Positions 16,310 to 24,776 of a stretch of DNA of 64,000 bases are shown here, piece after piece. Under the pieces are notes generated by a model. That model was given only the letters and a program-made list of their open reading frames with translations. It had not been told where the DNA came from and searched no databases. The position numbers and the translations under genes were made by a program. Origin of the DNA: Vibrio sp. HA2012 (GTDB taxonomy: Bacteria > Pseudomonadota > Gammaproteobacteria > Enterobacterales > Vibrionaceae); NCBI RefSeq assembly GCF_002812955.1, contig NZ_PFXK01000003.1, positions 434,001 to 498,000 of the forward strand, in the 5' to 3' direction. Positions within the stretch are counted from its first letter, which is position 1, and each line of letters starts with the position of its first letter.

Positions 16310-17890
16310 TTATTCACAACATACCTGATTCCGGCCATTGGCTTTCGCCCGGTATAGCGCTTTGTCTGCCCGGTAGAAGGTGCGTTGAGTATTTTCCCCG
16401 TCCCGATGCAGGGTCACACCGATACTGACTGTCAGGCCTCGTTCACCGAGGATATCGTGCCAGCCGAATTGAAAGATCCGCTCTCTGAGCTGTTCGGCCA
16501 GCATTTCTGCCCGCTCCAAAGTGGCATTTTCCAGAATGATCAGGAACTCTTCACCGCCAAAACGGACACAGGAGGAGCCTTTAAATTTAAAGTGATTTTT
16601 CAACTCCTGAGAAACATTAACGATCACTTTGTCACCGACCAGATGACTGAGTTCATCATTGATTGATTTAAAATGATCAATATCGATGACGAGAAAGGCA
16701 AATGGGGTTTCATGCAGGAGCAGATCTTTCAGCTTAACATCCATCCAGCGACGGTTATGCAGTTGGGTCAGAGGATCGGTAAATACATCCTGCTGCAGTT
16801 TAGCCACTGCATCTTTCTGATGCTCAGTCGTTTCTTTTAGCTCCCGGTTTTCCTGCTCTGACATAATCAGCTTCAGTTGAAGTTCAAAACGGGCTAGGCG
16901 GCGTAGCTGGTAAGCACCGAGTTCACTGATTGGAATGCTTTTAATTAGATCCGTTTCAATCCTAAAGCCCTTTTTTTCATACTCCAGAGCCTGAATAAAG
17001 TTTTTCTGCTGTCTGAATATGTAGCTCAGAGTATCGTAGAGTTTGCGCAATAGGAGCGGGGAGGCATTTTTCTGTATTCGTTTTGTTGTACTAGTCAACA
17101 GCATAGTGGCCAGATCTATTTTGCCAATTTTGCTCAGGTTGAGTACCTGTTCCAGACGGAGCATATTGGATAGCCATGATATATGACTGCGGTTAACGGC
17201 ATGATGGGCACCTGACAACGTTTTTAGTGCTTCATGATATTGTCTCTTTCTTCTCTGAATTTTGGCGCTATACAGAATGACTTGTCCGGTTAAGACCTTG
17301 TCGCTGACCAGAATACTGAGCTCATCACACTCTTTCAGTAATTCACTGGCTGCTGAAATTCTGTTGAGAGATATCAGACAGGCAACCGTATGCAGTTTAT
17401 ATCTGAGCCGCAACGTCCGGCTGCCTAGTGCGTGATCGATACCATCTATTTTTTGGTAGTACCGAAGAGCCTTGGCGTGGTCTCCATATGCTTCGCACAG
17501 ATTCCCCATGCCTAAGACAGCTTGTGCATAATCATCAATAGAACTGTATTTGACTGCCAGTGTGGAAATTTCCACATATTCTTTTAATGCTTCTGTATAG
17601 TGACCGTGCTCGGCCAGTCTTTCACTCAGACTGGTTTTTATCGTAATAATTTCTTCAGCATCTTCCGGGAGAACAAGCAGAGCCAGTGCACTTTTTAATT
17701 CTTCGATACTTAACTGAAACTGGTTAAGCTGGTTGCGGTATTCGGCACTGATCAAATGGCAGTGAGCTTTTTCTGTTAAAGACGTAGCAATATGCTGACG
17801 CACATGATCCCAGAATATGAGAGCTTCTTCCCCGGAAACAGAAGCCGGATCCAATCCTGCATCCGCAACTTTATTCAGTAATATATCCAT
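16310..17890 (-). CDS. TPR-repeat diguanylate cyclase
   Basis: A 526-residue cytoplasmic protein with about 330 residues of TPR-like helical repeats, then a coiled coil (near 335-365) and a GGDEF domain with a complete GGEEF (445-449) and IDIDHFKSINDE metal/GTP motif. There is no RxxD I-site. It should be an active cyclase controlled by protein partners through the TPR scaffold. It starts inside the last codons of the upstream gene (20-base overlap at 17871-17890), so the two are translationally coupled and likely act together. Upstream partner: the degenerate paralogue at 17871-19394. Confidence 0.86.
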   Translation of the reverse strand: MDILLNKVADAGLDPASVSGEEALIFWDHVRQHIATSLTEKAHCHLISAEYRNQLNQFQLSIEELKSALALLVLPEDAEEIITIKTSLSERLAEHGHYTEALKEYVEISTLAVKYSSIDDYAQAVLGMGNLCEAYGDHAKALRYYQKIDGIDHALGSRTLRLRYKLHTVACLISLNRISAASELLKECDELSILVSDKVLTGQVILYSAKIQRRKRQYHEALKTLSGAHHAVNRSHISWLSNMLRLEQVLNLSKIGKIDLATMLLTSTTKRIQKNASPLLLRKLYDTLSYIFRQQKNFIQALEYEKKGFRIETDLIKSIPISELGAYQLRRLARFELQLKLIMSEQENRELKETTEHQKDAVAKLQQDVFTDPLTQLHNRRWMDVKLKDLLLHETPFAFLVIDIDHFKSINDELSHLVGDKVIVNVSQELKNHFKFKGSSCVRFGGEEFLIILENATLERAEMLAEQLRERIFQFGWHDILGERGLTVSIGVTLHRDGENTQRTFYRADKALYRAKANGRNQVCCE

Positions 17891-19394
17891 CGTCTTCTTC
17901 CAACTGATCCAGCGTAAACGGGAAAGCCAGAATATCGTGCTGGCTTATAGAGGGGAGAGAGCCTGTTAGTTCACGTCGCTCCCATGGGTAGTTGTTAACC
18001 ATTTGCTGCAGGAAACAGAATAGCTTATCGGCTTTTTCTCCTTTTTCAGCCAGCAACATACCGACTTTATCTTCACTGAGCCGGGCTATCAGATCATGGC
18101 GATTGCAGAGGCATTGTGCCAGTTCAATGCAGATCTCCAGATAATCTGCAATATCATGCGAGATAATAATGACAGCATGGTTGGAGGCTTTCAGTTCACT
18201 TTTGAACAGTACCATCTGTTCCCACCAGTAAGTTTCTGAAACCAGATTAGAGAAGCCTCTTTCGTTATGGTTAAATTCAATCTGCCCGCGGATACGGTTA
18301 ATCAACTTTCTTGCCCGTTGATCGAGCTGTCGCTTTGAACTGTGGGCTTTGTCCATGCTCAGACGGTTTGTTTGTTCTTTGAGCATTTTTACCGAGTGTT
18401 TACGGTATTTTCGGAATGCCGTCAGTGCTCCTTCATGGTTGCCCTGTTTTTCTGCCACGATAGATTGCTGAAAACTGATCTGGGAAAGCAGTTCACCGTT
18501 GTCAAATTTTCGGGCAGAGTTCTCTGCTGCAGAGAGGTTTTTTTCCGCATTATCCAGATTACCACGGATAAGTTCCAGACGAGCACGGCTGATAAAAGAG
18601 TGGGTTTTCATCCAGGAAATATTTTCTTTTACAGCCAGCTGATAGGCATTCAGGCTGGCTTTTTCAGCATCTTCCAGACGTTCCAGCCCCAGTAAAGCCA
18701 GTGCCCGGAAATCCCACATTTCTGCTTTCCAGGTATTGTTCGGGTAATGTTTTAAAACTTCCTCAGCACTATCCAGTACAGAAAGCATTTCCGTATAGTC
18801 GTTAAGCAGGTAATAGTCCCATGCCAATTGAATCCGGGCCTTACCTTCAAGACAGTTGATCCGGGCATTATTGGCAACGTTTACAGCCAGAATATGTGTT
18901 GACATTGCCAGCTTGTATTCATGGGTAATACGCCAGACATTACCCAAACCGATCAGACATTCTATTTCAACATCGGTTTCCCCGACCAGAGCCGCCTGTT
19001 CCAGGGCATTGATCCAATACTGTTGAGCAGAGAGATACTTTTCCTGTCCCCAATAGTGGAGTGCATGTATGTGCAGAATTTCAGGAAGAAACTGATCCGT
19101 ATCCAGCAGATTAAGCCGGTTGTATACATCTTTTATGGCCTTAAGGCCATCACGGTAGTTTTCCTGCTCCCAATAGCTGCGGGAAATGATGATCCCTGCC
19201 AGAATACCGCCTTCCTGATACAGCATCTGGTCGGCTCGTGTCTGACATTGCTGTGCCTGAAATAAGGTCGCTGTTGTCTCTTTCTCGATAAGAGAAGAGA
19301 GCCGGTCTAATTCATTATCCAGTTGTAGGTGAACTGTATCCAAGATCGTACCTGTTATGTTGTCGGAACGGTAGATGTTCCTACTCTCTGCCAT
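17871..19394 (-). CDS. TPR protein with degenerate GGDEF-like C-terminus
   Basis: A 507-residue cytoplasmic protein of TPR-like helix pairs (for example ALKAIKDVYNRL in DGLKAIKDVYNRL, LIGLGNVWRITHEYKLAM). The last 130 residues look like a decayed GGDEF domain: HDLIARLSEDKVGMLLAE aligns with the usual DIIARxGGDEFxxxL, placing SEDKV (440-444) where the downstream partner has GGEEF (445-449). Near-equal position in both proteins supports common descent. It cannot be a cyclase, but could bind GTP or regulate its partner. Start ATG 19394 has only a weak ribosome site. The function is inferred from architecture. Confidence 0.75.
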   Translation of the reverse strand: MAESRNIYRSDNITGTILDTVHLQLDNELDRLSSLIEKETTATLFQAQQCQTRADQMLYQEGGILAGIIISRSYWEQENYRDGLKAIKDVYNRLNLLDTDQFLPEILHIHALHYWGQEKYLSAQQYWINALEQAALVGETDVEIECLIGLGNVWRITHEYKLAMSTHILAVNVANNARINCLEGKARIQLAWDYYLLNDYTEMLSVLDSAEEVLKHYPNNTWKAEMWDFRALALLGLERLEDAEKASLNAYQLAVKENISWMKTHSFISRARLELIRGNLDNAEKNLSAAENSARKFDNGELLSQISFQQSIVAEKQGNHEGALTAFRKYRKHSVKMLKEQTNRLSMDKAHSSKRQLDQRARKLINRIRGQIEFNHNERGFSNLVSETYWWEQMVLFKSELKASNHAVIIISHDIADYLEICIELAQCLCNRHDLIARLSEDKVGMLLAEKGEKADKLFCFLQQMVNNYPWERRELTGSLPSISQHDILAFPFTLDQLEEDDGYITE

Positions 19395-19594
19395 GCTGAT
19401 TGGTATGGAACACTATACCGGGTAAAGTATGTGGCAGGAAAATTTTTGCCGCAACGTTAACGGAAATTGGTTTTCTAAGCCGCATTATTTCCATACTTTT
19501 TATGAAAAGCATAAATTATGCCATAGACAAAGTACCTTCTTTATGGCTAAGAATACGGTAATTTTTTTCTTTAGTACCTGACTTGTCAATAATT

Positions 19595-19699
19595 TGACTT
19601 TTATTTGTATTTAAGAATTAATGACATTTTTGTACAAAAATATTATTTGTACATATGTGTGTGTTGCGCTACTTTTATACAAAAGATATTTTTGTATAG
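19595..19699 (+). promoter_or_regulatory. Candidate promoter and operator repeats of the photolyase operon
   Basis: TTGACT (19595-19600), a 17-base spacer and ATTAAT suggest a promoter. Just downstream lie repeated TTTGTACA-like elements: a 14-bp perfect palindrome TTTTTGTACAAAAA (19627-19640), TTTGTACAT (19646-19654) and TTTTATACAAAAG with TTTTTGTATAGG (from about 19673). They precede an operon with its own MerR-family regulator, which is the obvious candidate binder. The remainder of the 19395-19706 gap shows nothing else. Confidence 0.5.
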
Positions 19700-19706
19700 G
19701 TGCTTT

Positions 19707-20675
19707 ATGTGTTCTTCAAAGATTCTGGTTGGTGTTAGTGCTTGTGTTGTCGGTGAGAGGGTTCGTTTTGACTCTGGACATAAGAGAGATCAATTCGTGG
19801 CAGATGAATTGTCCAATTATTTCTTATTTATGCCTTTATGTCCGGAAATTGGCATTGGTTTACCAGTTCCCCGCCCAGCAATACGGTTGGTCTCTGATAA
19901 AGAGAGAGTTGCATTGGTTGAAAATAAAAATCAAACGAAAGATTACACGATGGCTATGCAGAAGTATGCCAAGCAAAAGATCAATACATTGAGGCGGGAT
20001 GATCTTTGCGGATACATAGTTTGTGCTAAATCACCCACCTGTGGGATGGAAAAGGTAAAAGTCTATAAAAATGATTATGCGGATAAAAAAGGTATTGGAG
20101 TGTTTACACGGGAGTTGATGGAAAACATGCCCTGGTTGCCGGTAGAAGAGGCCGGTAGGTTGAACGATCCTCATCTGAGAGAAAATTTTATCAGTCGGGT
20201 GTATTGCCTCCGGGACTTTTATGATTCCATTGGAAATGATTCTGATGTGAGGACGTGTCAATCCGGAAAGATAATTGCGTTTCATTCCCGATATAAACTG
20301 ACTTTGATGGCACATAGCCCGCAGTTGTATGAAAAATTAGGCAGAATGGTAGCCAGTGTTAATGAATATGATCCTCAGCAGTTTTTTTATGATTATCGGT
20401 TAGGCCTCATGCAGGCAATGTCACAGCCCGTTAGTAGAAACAATACTACTAATGTTTTGATGCATATTCAGGGATATTTCAAGAGGAGGCTTTCCTGCCA
20501 GGAAAAACAGGAGTTAGTTCAGGTTATTCAGGATTATCGGTTAGGGTTTCGACCTCTTATGGCTCCGCTTACGTTGTTAGAGCATTATTTGAGCCATTAT
20601 CCGAACCGCTATCTTCAGCAACAGAATTTCTTTGATCCTTATCCACACACGTTGCGTTTGCGCTATAGCTTATAG
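19707..20675 (+). CDS. DUF523-DUF1722 protein (YbgA family, photolyase-associated)
   Basis: A 322-residue protein. The N-terminal DUF523 domain has cysteine motifs (ILVGVSACVVGERVRFDSGHK, AKSPTCGME) and the C-terminal DUF1722 domain has KLTLMAHSPQLYEKLGRMVA, RRLSCQEKQELVQVIQDYR and PLTLLEHYLSHYP. E. coli YbgA is encoded next to phrB, as here; related proteins have been tied to tRNA or radiation stress without a settled activity. ATG 19707 (MCSSKILVG) was chosen because the upstream part of the frame is AT-rich operator DNA. It is first in a run of four closely spaced genes. Confidence 0.85.
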   Translation: MCSSKILVGVSACVVGERVRFDSGHKRDQFVADELSNYFLFMPLCPEIGIGLPVPRPAIRLVSDKERVALVENKNQTKDYTMAMQKYAKQKINTLRRDDLCGYIVCAKSPTCGMEKVKVYKNDYADKKGIGVFTRELMENMPWLPVEEAGRLNDPHLRENFISRVYCLRDFYDSIGNDSDVRTCQSGKIIAFHSRYKLTLMAHSPQLYEKLGRMVASVNEYDPQQFFYDYRLGLMQAMSQPVSRNNTTNVLMHIQGYFKRRLSCQEKQELVQVIQDYRLGFRPLMAPLTLLEHYLSHYPNRYLQQQNFFDPYPHTLRLRYSL

Positions 20676-20687
20676 TCAGGAGATAAA

Positions 20688-21464
20688 ATGAAACTATATG
20701 CAATCAGAGAAGTGGCTGCCTTAACTGGAATTAAACCGGTTACTCTGCGGGCGTGGCAGAGACGATATGGTTTGATCCAGCCACAGAGATCAGAAAGCGG
20801 ACATCGTTTATACAGCGAAGAACATCTTGAACGTATTCGGCAAATTCAGAATTGGCTTGATAAAGGAGTATCTGTTGGAAAAGTCAGAGCACTGTTGGGG
20901 ACTGAAGAAAAAGGAATATCAGGGTGTGAAGCTGCTGAATTAGAAGAGGTGGCGGATTTACTGGAAGCTTTAGCCTCATTAAATAGCGGTAAAGCAGATA
21001 CTATAATTACAAATGTACTGAAAGAATATCCACTTTCAGTAGCTGAAAGTCAGTTTTCTGCTCCGGTTGAGCGGTCACTCGTAAGCGTTAAATCATCACT
21101 GAGAACGCTGCAGAAAGGGTTATATCAATCACTGATGAACCATCATTTGTATCAGATTATAGATGCAGAGAATCGGGCTTCTACTAAAGATAAAGGTAAA
21201 TTACTCTTTATTAGTTTGGATCATATCGGGAGTATTGCTGCTTTGTATGAAGCAGGGAAACAGGCAGAAAAGAGATTTCATGTGACATTTCTTGATGGTG
21301 CCGAAGATGTTTCCGGAATAAAAAATATGTCCGGGTTGGAACAATTTAATCAATTGCATCTGTTCGCTAATCGCACACTTCCCGTTCATATTCTGAAACA
21401 GATTTTTCACCTTACTTCTTCTCTTCGCATGGATGTTATTTGCTCAGGTCTGATTGAATTGTAA
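20688..21464 (+). CDS. MerR-family transcriptional regulator of the photolyase operon
   Basis: A 258-residue regulator with an N-terminal MerR winged helix (YAIREVAALTGIKPVTLRAW, RRYGLIQPQRSESGHRLY) and a C-terminal region of about 180 residues of the size seen in CarH/LitR/MlrA-like proteins. I do not see a clear cobalamin-binding ExxxH or histidine motif, so light sensing through B12 is not supported. It lies 12 bases after the DUF523/DUF1722 gene, behind AGGAG, and 56 bases before the photolyase gene. It probably controls this operon through the TTTGTACA repeats upstream. Confidence 0.85.
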   Translation: MKLYAIREVAALTGIKPVTLRAWQRRYGLIQPQRSESGHRLYSEEHLERIRQIQNWLDKGVSVGKVRALLGTEEKGISGCEAAELEEVADLLEALASLNSGKADTIITNVLKEYPLSVAESQFSAPVERSLVSVKSSLRTLQKGLYQSLMNHHLYQIIDAENRASTKDKGKLLFISLDHIGSIAALYEAGKQAEKRFHVTFLDGAEDVSGIKNMSGLEQFNQLHLFANRTLPVHILKQIFHLTSSLRMDVICSGLIEL

Positions 21465-21520
21465 CTTTTATTTGTTGGTTTCAGGTTGGTGAATGGGGCT
21501 TTTTGTTATGAGAGGATAAT

Positions 21521-22960
21521 ATGCATTTGGTTTGGTTCAGGAAAGATTTACGTATCTTGGATAACCCGGCGTTATTTACTGCTATTCAGCGAGGGGGATC
21601 TGTTGTGGCGGCATACGTAGCAACCCCGCAACAGTGGCAGAAGCACAATATGGCACCGATACAGGCTGATTTGATTTTCCGGCATCTTGAAGCGTTGCGG
21701 TGTGAATTAGAACAACTGAATATCCCGTTTCTTTATGCTGAAAAACCAGATTACAATCATAGTGTTCAGGCGATAGTTGAGCTTGCCCGTGTACTTGGTT
21801 GTAAAACGATATCGGTTAACCGGGAATATGAACTTAATGAACAAAGACGTGATGATGAGTTGGTTGCAAAATCAGCCCCATTGGGTATTTCAGCCTGCTT
21901 GTATCATGACAGGTGTTTGCTTCCCCCGGGGAGTATTCTTAATCAGGAACAGCGTTATTTTAAGGTATTTACTCCTTTTAAACGGAAATGGCTGACACAG
22001 TTTGCTCTTACGGCACAGGATGTCTGTAAGCCATCCTGTGCCGTACCTCATTCAATATTATCATTTCCTGCTGCGAATAGAGTGGGTTTTACAGTTTTTG
22101 ACTCTAACAGTCATTTTGGTTATTCCCGACAGAACAGCAGTGATTACTTTACTGATACATCCGATATTCTGCATCGCTTGAGATATTACAGTATGCATTC
22201 ACTGGCTGATTATGCGGTTTTGCGGGATTTTCCCGCGGTAGATGGAACCAGTCGTTTATCCCCATATTTAACTATTGGGGCTTTGTCTGTCCGTCAGTGT
22301 GTGGCGGCTATGAGAGAAAGAGCGGTGAACGATTTGGATTGCGGGGCTGAAAGCTGGCTGAATGAATTTATCTGGCGGGAGTTCTATCAACATTTGGTAG
22401 CGTTGGAGCCAAAGATCAGCCAGAGAAAATCGTTTCATTCATGGGGAGATCTGATTCCCTGGAGAAATAATACTGTCTGGTTTAATAAATGGCAGAGGGG
22501 CGAAACTGGATACCCTATTATTGATGCAGCAATGAGACAACTGAATCGAACGGGTTGGATGCACAACCGATTAAGGATGGTGGTAGCCAGTTTTCTGACG
22601 AAGGATTTGCACATCGACTGGCGATGGGGGGAAACCTATTTTATGCGCAAGTTGGTGGATGGCGATTTTGCCGCTAATAATGGTGGCTGGCAGTGGTCTG
22701 CATCTACCGGATGTGATGCTCAGCCGTATTTCCGGATTTTTAATCCTGTCAGTCAAGGAGAAAAATTTGACTCTGATGGACAATTTGTGCGGCGTTGGAT
22801 CCCGGAACTTGCCCGTGTCCCGGACCGATATCTGCATAAGCCGTGGTTGTGGAAGGGATATGATAGCCTGCATTATCCTTTTCCACTGGTTGATCATAAA
22901 CAGCAGAGGACGATAACTTTGATGCTTTACCAGAATGCGAAACAAAGACAGGCCGGGTGA
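21521..22960 (+). CDS. phrB: Deoxyribodipyrimidine (CPD) photolyase
   Basis: A 479-residue class I photolyase that uses blue light to split cyclobutane pyrimidine dimers. It has an N-terminal antenna-binding domain (HLVWFRKDLRILDNPALF) and a C-terminal FAD domain with LNEFIWREFYQHL, WMHNRLRMVVASFLTKDL and the signature FAANNGGWQWSASTGCDAQ, where most family members have T in place of that C. The length matches the family (about 470). GAGAGGATAAT precedes ATG 21521. It is part of the DUF523/DUF1722-MerR-photolyase run and followed after four bases by an L,D-transpeptidase gene. Confidence 0.94.
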   Translation: MHLVWFRKDLRILDNPALFTAIQRGGSVVAAYVATPQQWQKHNMAPIQADLIFRHLEALRCELEQLNIPFLYAEKPDYNHSVQAIVELARVLGCKTISVNREYELNEQRRDDELVAKSAPLGISACLYHDRCLLPPGSILNQEQRYFKVFTPFKRKWLTQFALTAQDVCKPSCAVPHSILSFPAANRVGFTVFDSNSHFGYSRQNSSDYFTDTSDILHRLRYYSMHSLADYAVLRDFPAVDGTSRLSPYLTIGALSVRQCVAAMRERAVNDLDCGAESWLNEFIWREFYQHLVALEPKISQRKSFHSWGDLIPWRNNTVWFNKWQRGETGYPIIDAAMRQLNRTGWMHNRLRMVVASFLTKDLHIDWRWGETYFMRKLVDGDFAANNGGWQWSASTGCDAQPYFRIFNPVSQGEKFDSDGQFVRRWIPELARVPDRYLHKPWLWKGYDSLHYPFPLVDHKQQRTITLMLYQNAKQRQAG

Positions 22961-22964
22961 AAGG

Positions 22965-23876
22965 ATGATGCGAGTTTTGTTGTTGTTGGCAGGAACAATG
23001 TTTTGTTTGAACAGTATTGCTGCCAGCTACAGGTTGCCTCTGGACGGCAGTAATCTGGTTGGCAGAGTTCAGCGTCACATCGTCGCGAAAGGTGAAAGTA
23101 TGGCGTTGATTGCCAGACAGTATGATGTGGGGCTGCTTTCGCTGATGGCTGCCAATAAGGGGGTTGATCCTTTCCTGCCTGAGCCGGGAAACGTACTGAT
23201 TATTCCGTCACTGTTTATTCTGCCTAAAGAGGAGAGAAAAGGGATAGTGATTAATCTTGCTGAGTTGCGCCTGTACTTTTTTGACAAAGATAACCGGACA
23301 GTACATATTTTCCCTGTCGGAATCGGCCGAATTGGACGTGATACCCCGGTGATGCAGTCCTATATCAGTGAGAAGATCCCTAACCCGACCTGGACGCCAC
23401 CTCAGTCTATTCGTTCTGAATACGCTAAAAAAGGCGTTACATTACCGGATGTGGTTCCTGCCGGGCCGGATAATCCGCTGGGTGAATTTGCTTTAAGGCT
23501 GGCTTATGGTGTGGGGGATTATCTGATCCACGGAACGAATAAGAATTTTGGTATAGGTTTACGGGTCAGTTCCGGCTGTATCCGGATGGAGCCGGAAAAT
23601 ATCCGCTGGCTGTTTGAACAAGTAAGCCGGGGAGAAAGGGTTCGGGTGATTAATCAGCCGATAAAAATTTCTCTGGAGCCAGACAGAAGCATTTTTCTTG
23701 AGGCTCATGAGCCGCTTACCCACAGAAATGGTGTACAGGATGAACTGGAGATCCCCCAAGAGCTGGAGTGGTGGATGTCGGAATTTGATCTGCCGATGCA
23801 TAAAGCAAAGGCGGTTATTTCTGTTCAAAGCGGAGTGCCAACAGAAATTGTGGAGCCTGATATTCAGGCTCCCTGA
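22965..23876 (+). CDS. Periplasmic L,D-transpeptidase with LysM-like domain
   Basis: A 303-residue YkuD-family enzyme of the ErfK/YbiS/YcfS/YnhG type. These attach Lpp-type lipoprotein to peptidoglycan or form 3-3 crosslinks. A signal peptide (MMRVLLLLAGTMFCLNSIAA) is followed by a LysM-like segment (GESMALIARQYDV...PGNVLIIP) and the catalytic domain with H189 and the SSGCIRM cysteine (C205). ATG 22965 or 22968 is the start, behind AAAGG. It is convergent with an Lpp-type lipoprotein gene whose C-terminal lysine is its likely substrate, a suggestive pairing. Confidence 0.9.
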   Translation: MMRVLLLLAGTMFCLNSIAASYRLPLDGSNLVGRVQRHIVAKGESMALIARQYDVGLLSLMAANKGVDPFLPEPGNVLIIPSLFILPKEERKGIVINLAELRLYFFDKDNRTVHIFPVGIGRIGRDTPVMQSYISEKIPNPTWTPPQSIRSEYAKKGVTLPDVVPAGPDNPLGEFALRLAYGVGDYLIHGTNKNFGIGLRVSSGCIRMEPENIRWLFEQVSRGERVRVINQPIKISLEPDRSIFLEAHEPLTHRNGVQDELEIPQELEWWMSEFDLPMHKAKAVISVQSGVPTEIVEPDIQAP

Positions 23877-23889
23877 AGCGGAAGAATAA

Positions 23890-23924
23890 CCGTTATATCT
23901 GAATAATATGTTCAGATATAACGG
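23890..23924. terminator. Long stem-loop between convergent L,D-transpeptidase and lipoprotein genes
   Basis: CCGTTATATCTGAA (23890-23903) and its exact complement (23911-23924) enclose a seven-base loop. Neither side has a long T run, so termination efficiency is uncertain, but the position between convergent genes fits a shared terminator. Confidence 0.55.
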
Positions 23925-23944
23925 AAGGAAAAAAGAGGCTGATG

Positions 23945-24232
23945 CTATTTCGTATAGGATTGTGCGATATTATCAATACGTTCGTTGGCCCGGGTCGCTT
24001 CATCCTGTGCAGACATTGCTGCTTCTTTGGCTGCCATGGCTGCGCCTTCTGCCTGCTGAGCGGCTGTCGTTACCGCCGACTGGCTGTTTTTCAGTGCTTC
24101 AACATCTTGACTTAGCTGGGATATCTGTTGCGACAACTGACTTAGCTGAGTTGTTTCATCAGAAGCAGATGAACAGCCCGCTAATAGAACCACTGAACTG
24201 ATACCTGCCGCTAATAATAACGTTTTGTTCAT
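23945..24232 (-). CDS. lpp: Lpp/OprI-like outer-membrane murein lipoprotein
   Basis: A 95-residue lipoprotein. The signal peptide ends in the lipobox LLAGC with acylated C20. The mature part is a heptad-repeat coiled coil (LSQLSQQISQLSQDVEAL) followed by an alanine-rich helix (AEGAAMAAKEAAMSAQ) and ends in SYTK, whose terminal lysine could be joined to peptidoglycan as in Braun lipoprotein. AAGGAG precedes the start. The neighbouring convergent gene encodes an L,D-transpeptidase of the type that does this linking. Confidence 0.85.
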   Translation of the reverse strand: MNKTLLLAAGISSVVLLAGCSSASDETTQLSQLSQQISQLSQDVEALKNSQSAVTTAAQQAEGAAMAAKEAAMSAQDEATRANERIDNIAQSYTK

Positions 24233-24343
24233 AAGAACTCCTTGTTTCTGTTGCTGTGCTTTTGGTGGCTGAACATCATACAGTTTAGCTAGGATTTTTC
24301 AGAATACATAATATCGGTAAGGATTTCATGTGAATAATCTAAT

Positions 24344-24679
24344 CTATACAGTTTTTACTGTGTTTGCTGGCATCCCTTTTATTTCGTCGAGAGCCTTTAG
24401 CAGCGGTAGCTGATTTCTTAAAAAATGGGTTATATCGGTTTTTATCTGGCGGCAGTTATCAAAGCGCTGGAAACCTTTTATATCACCATCGGCAATAAGG
24501 ACAGCAACATCGGCATTACGTATATCTTCATCATGCAGAGTAAAGCCTGAACCGAAGGCCCCCTGAGTTTCGATAACAACATTGATGTTTCTTTGCTGGC
24601 AGTGCTGTTCAAGTAACTCAGCTGCCATATAAGTGTAGGCAACACCACTAATACAGGACGTAACGGCAACAATATTCAT
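24344..24679 (-). CDS. Stand-alone PTS fructose-type EIIB protein
   Basis: A 111-residue single-domain EIIB of the fructose PTS family. The phosphorylated cysteine is C9 in TSCISGVAYTYMAAELL; standard members read CPxGxAHT, so the proline and histidine after it are changed. No EIIA or EIIC gene is adjacent; the gene follows the Bat operon by 97 bases. It may supply a remote EIIC or act as a regulatory phosphoprotein. The changed residues around C9 leave phosphorylation competence open. Confidence 0.75.
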   Translation of the reverse strand: MNIVAVTSCISGVAYTYMAAELLEQHCQQRNINVVIETQGAFGSGFTLHDEDIRNADVAVLIADGDIKGFQRFDNCRQIKTDITHFLRNQLPLLKALDEIKGMPANTVKTV

Positions 24680-24776
24680 GTCATACGCTCAGTTAGTTGA
24701 GAGGTATTTTAAGTATATCGTCATTTTTTCCATCTTACTGAGTTATTTGAAAGTTTTTAGTAAAATACCACATAGG

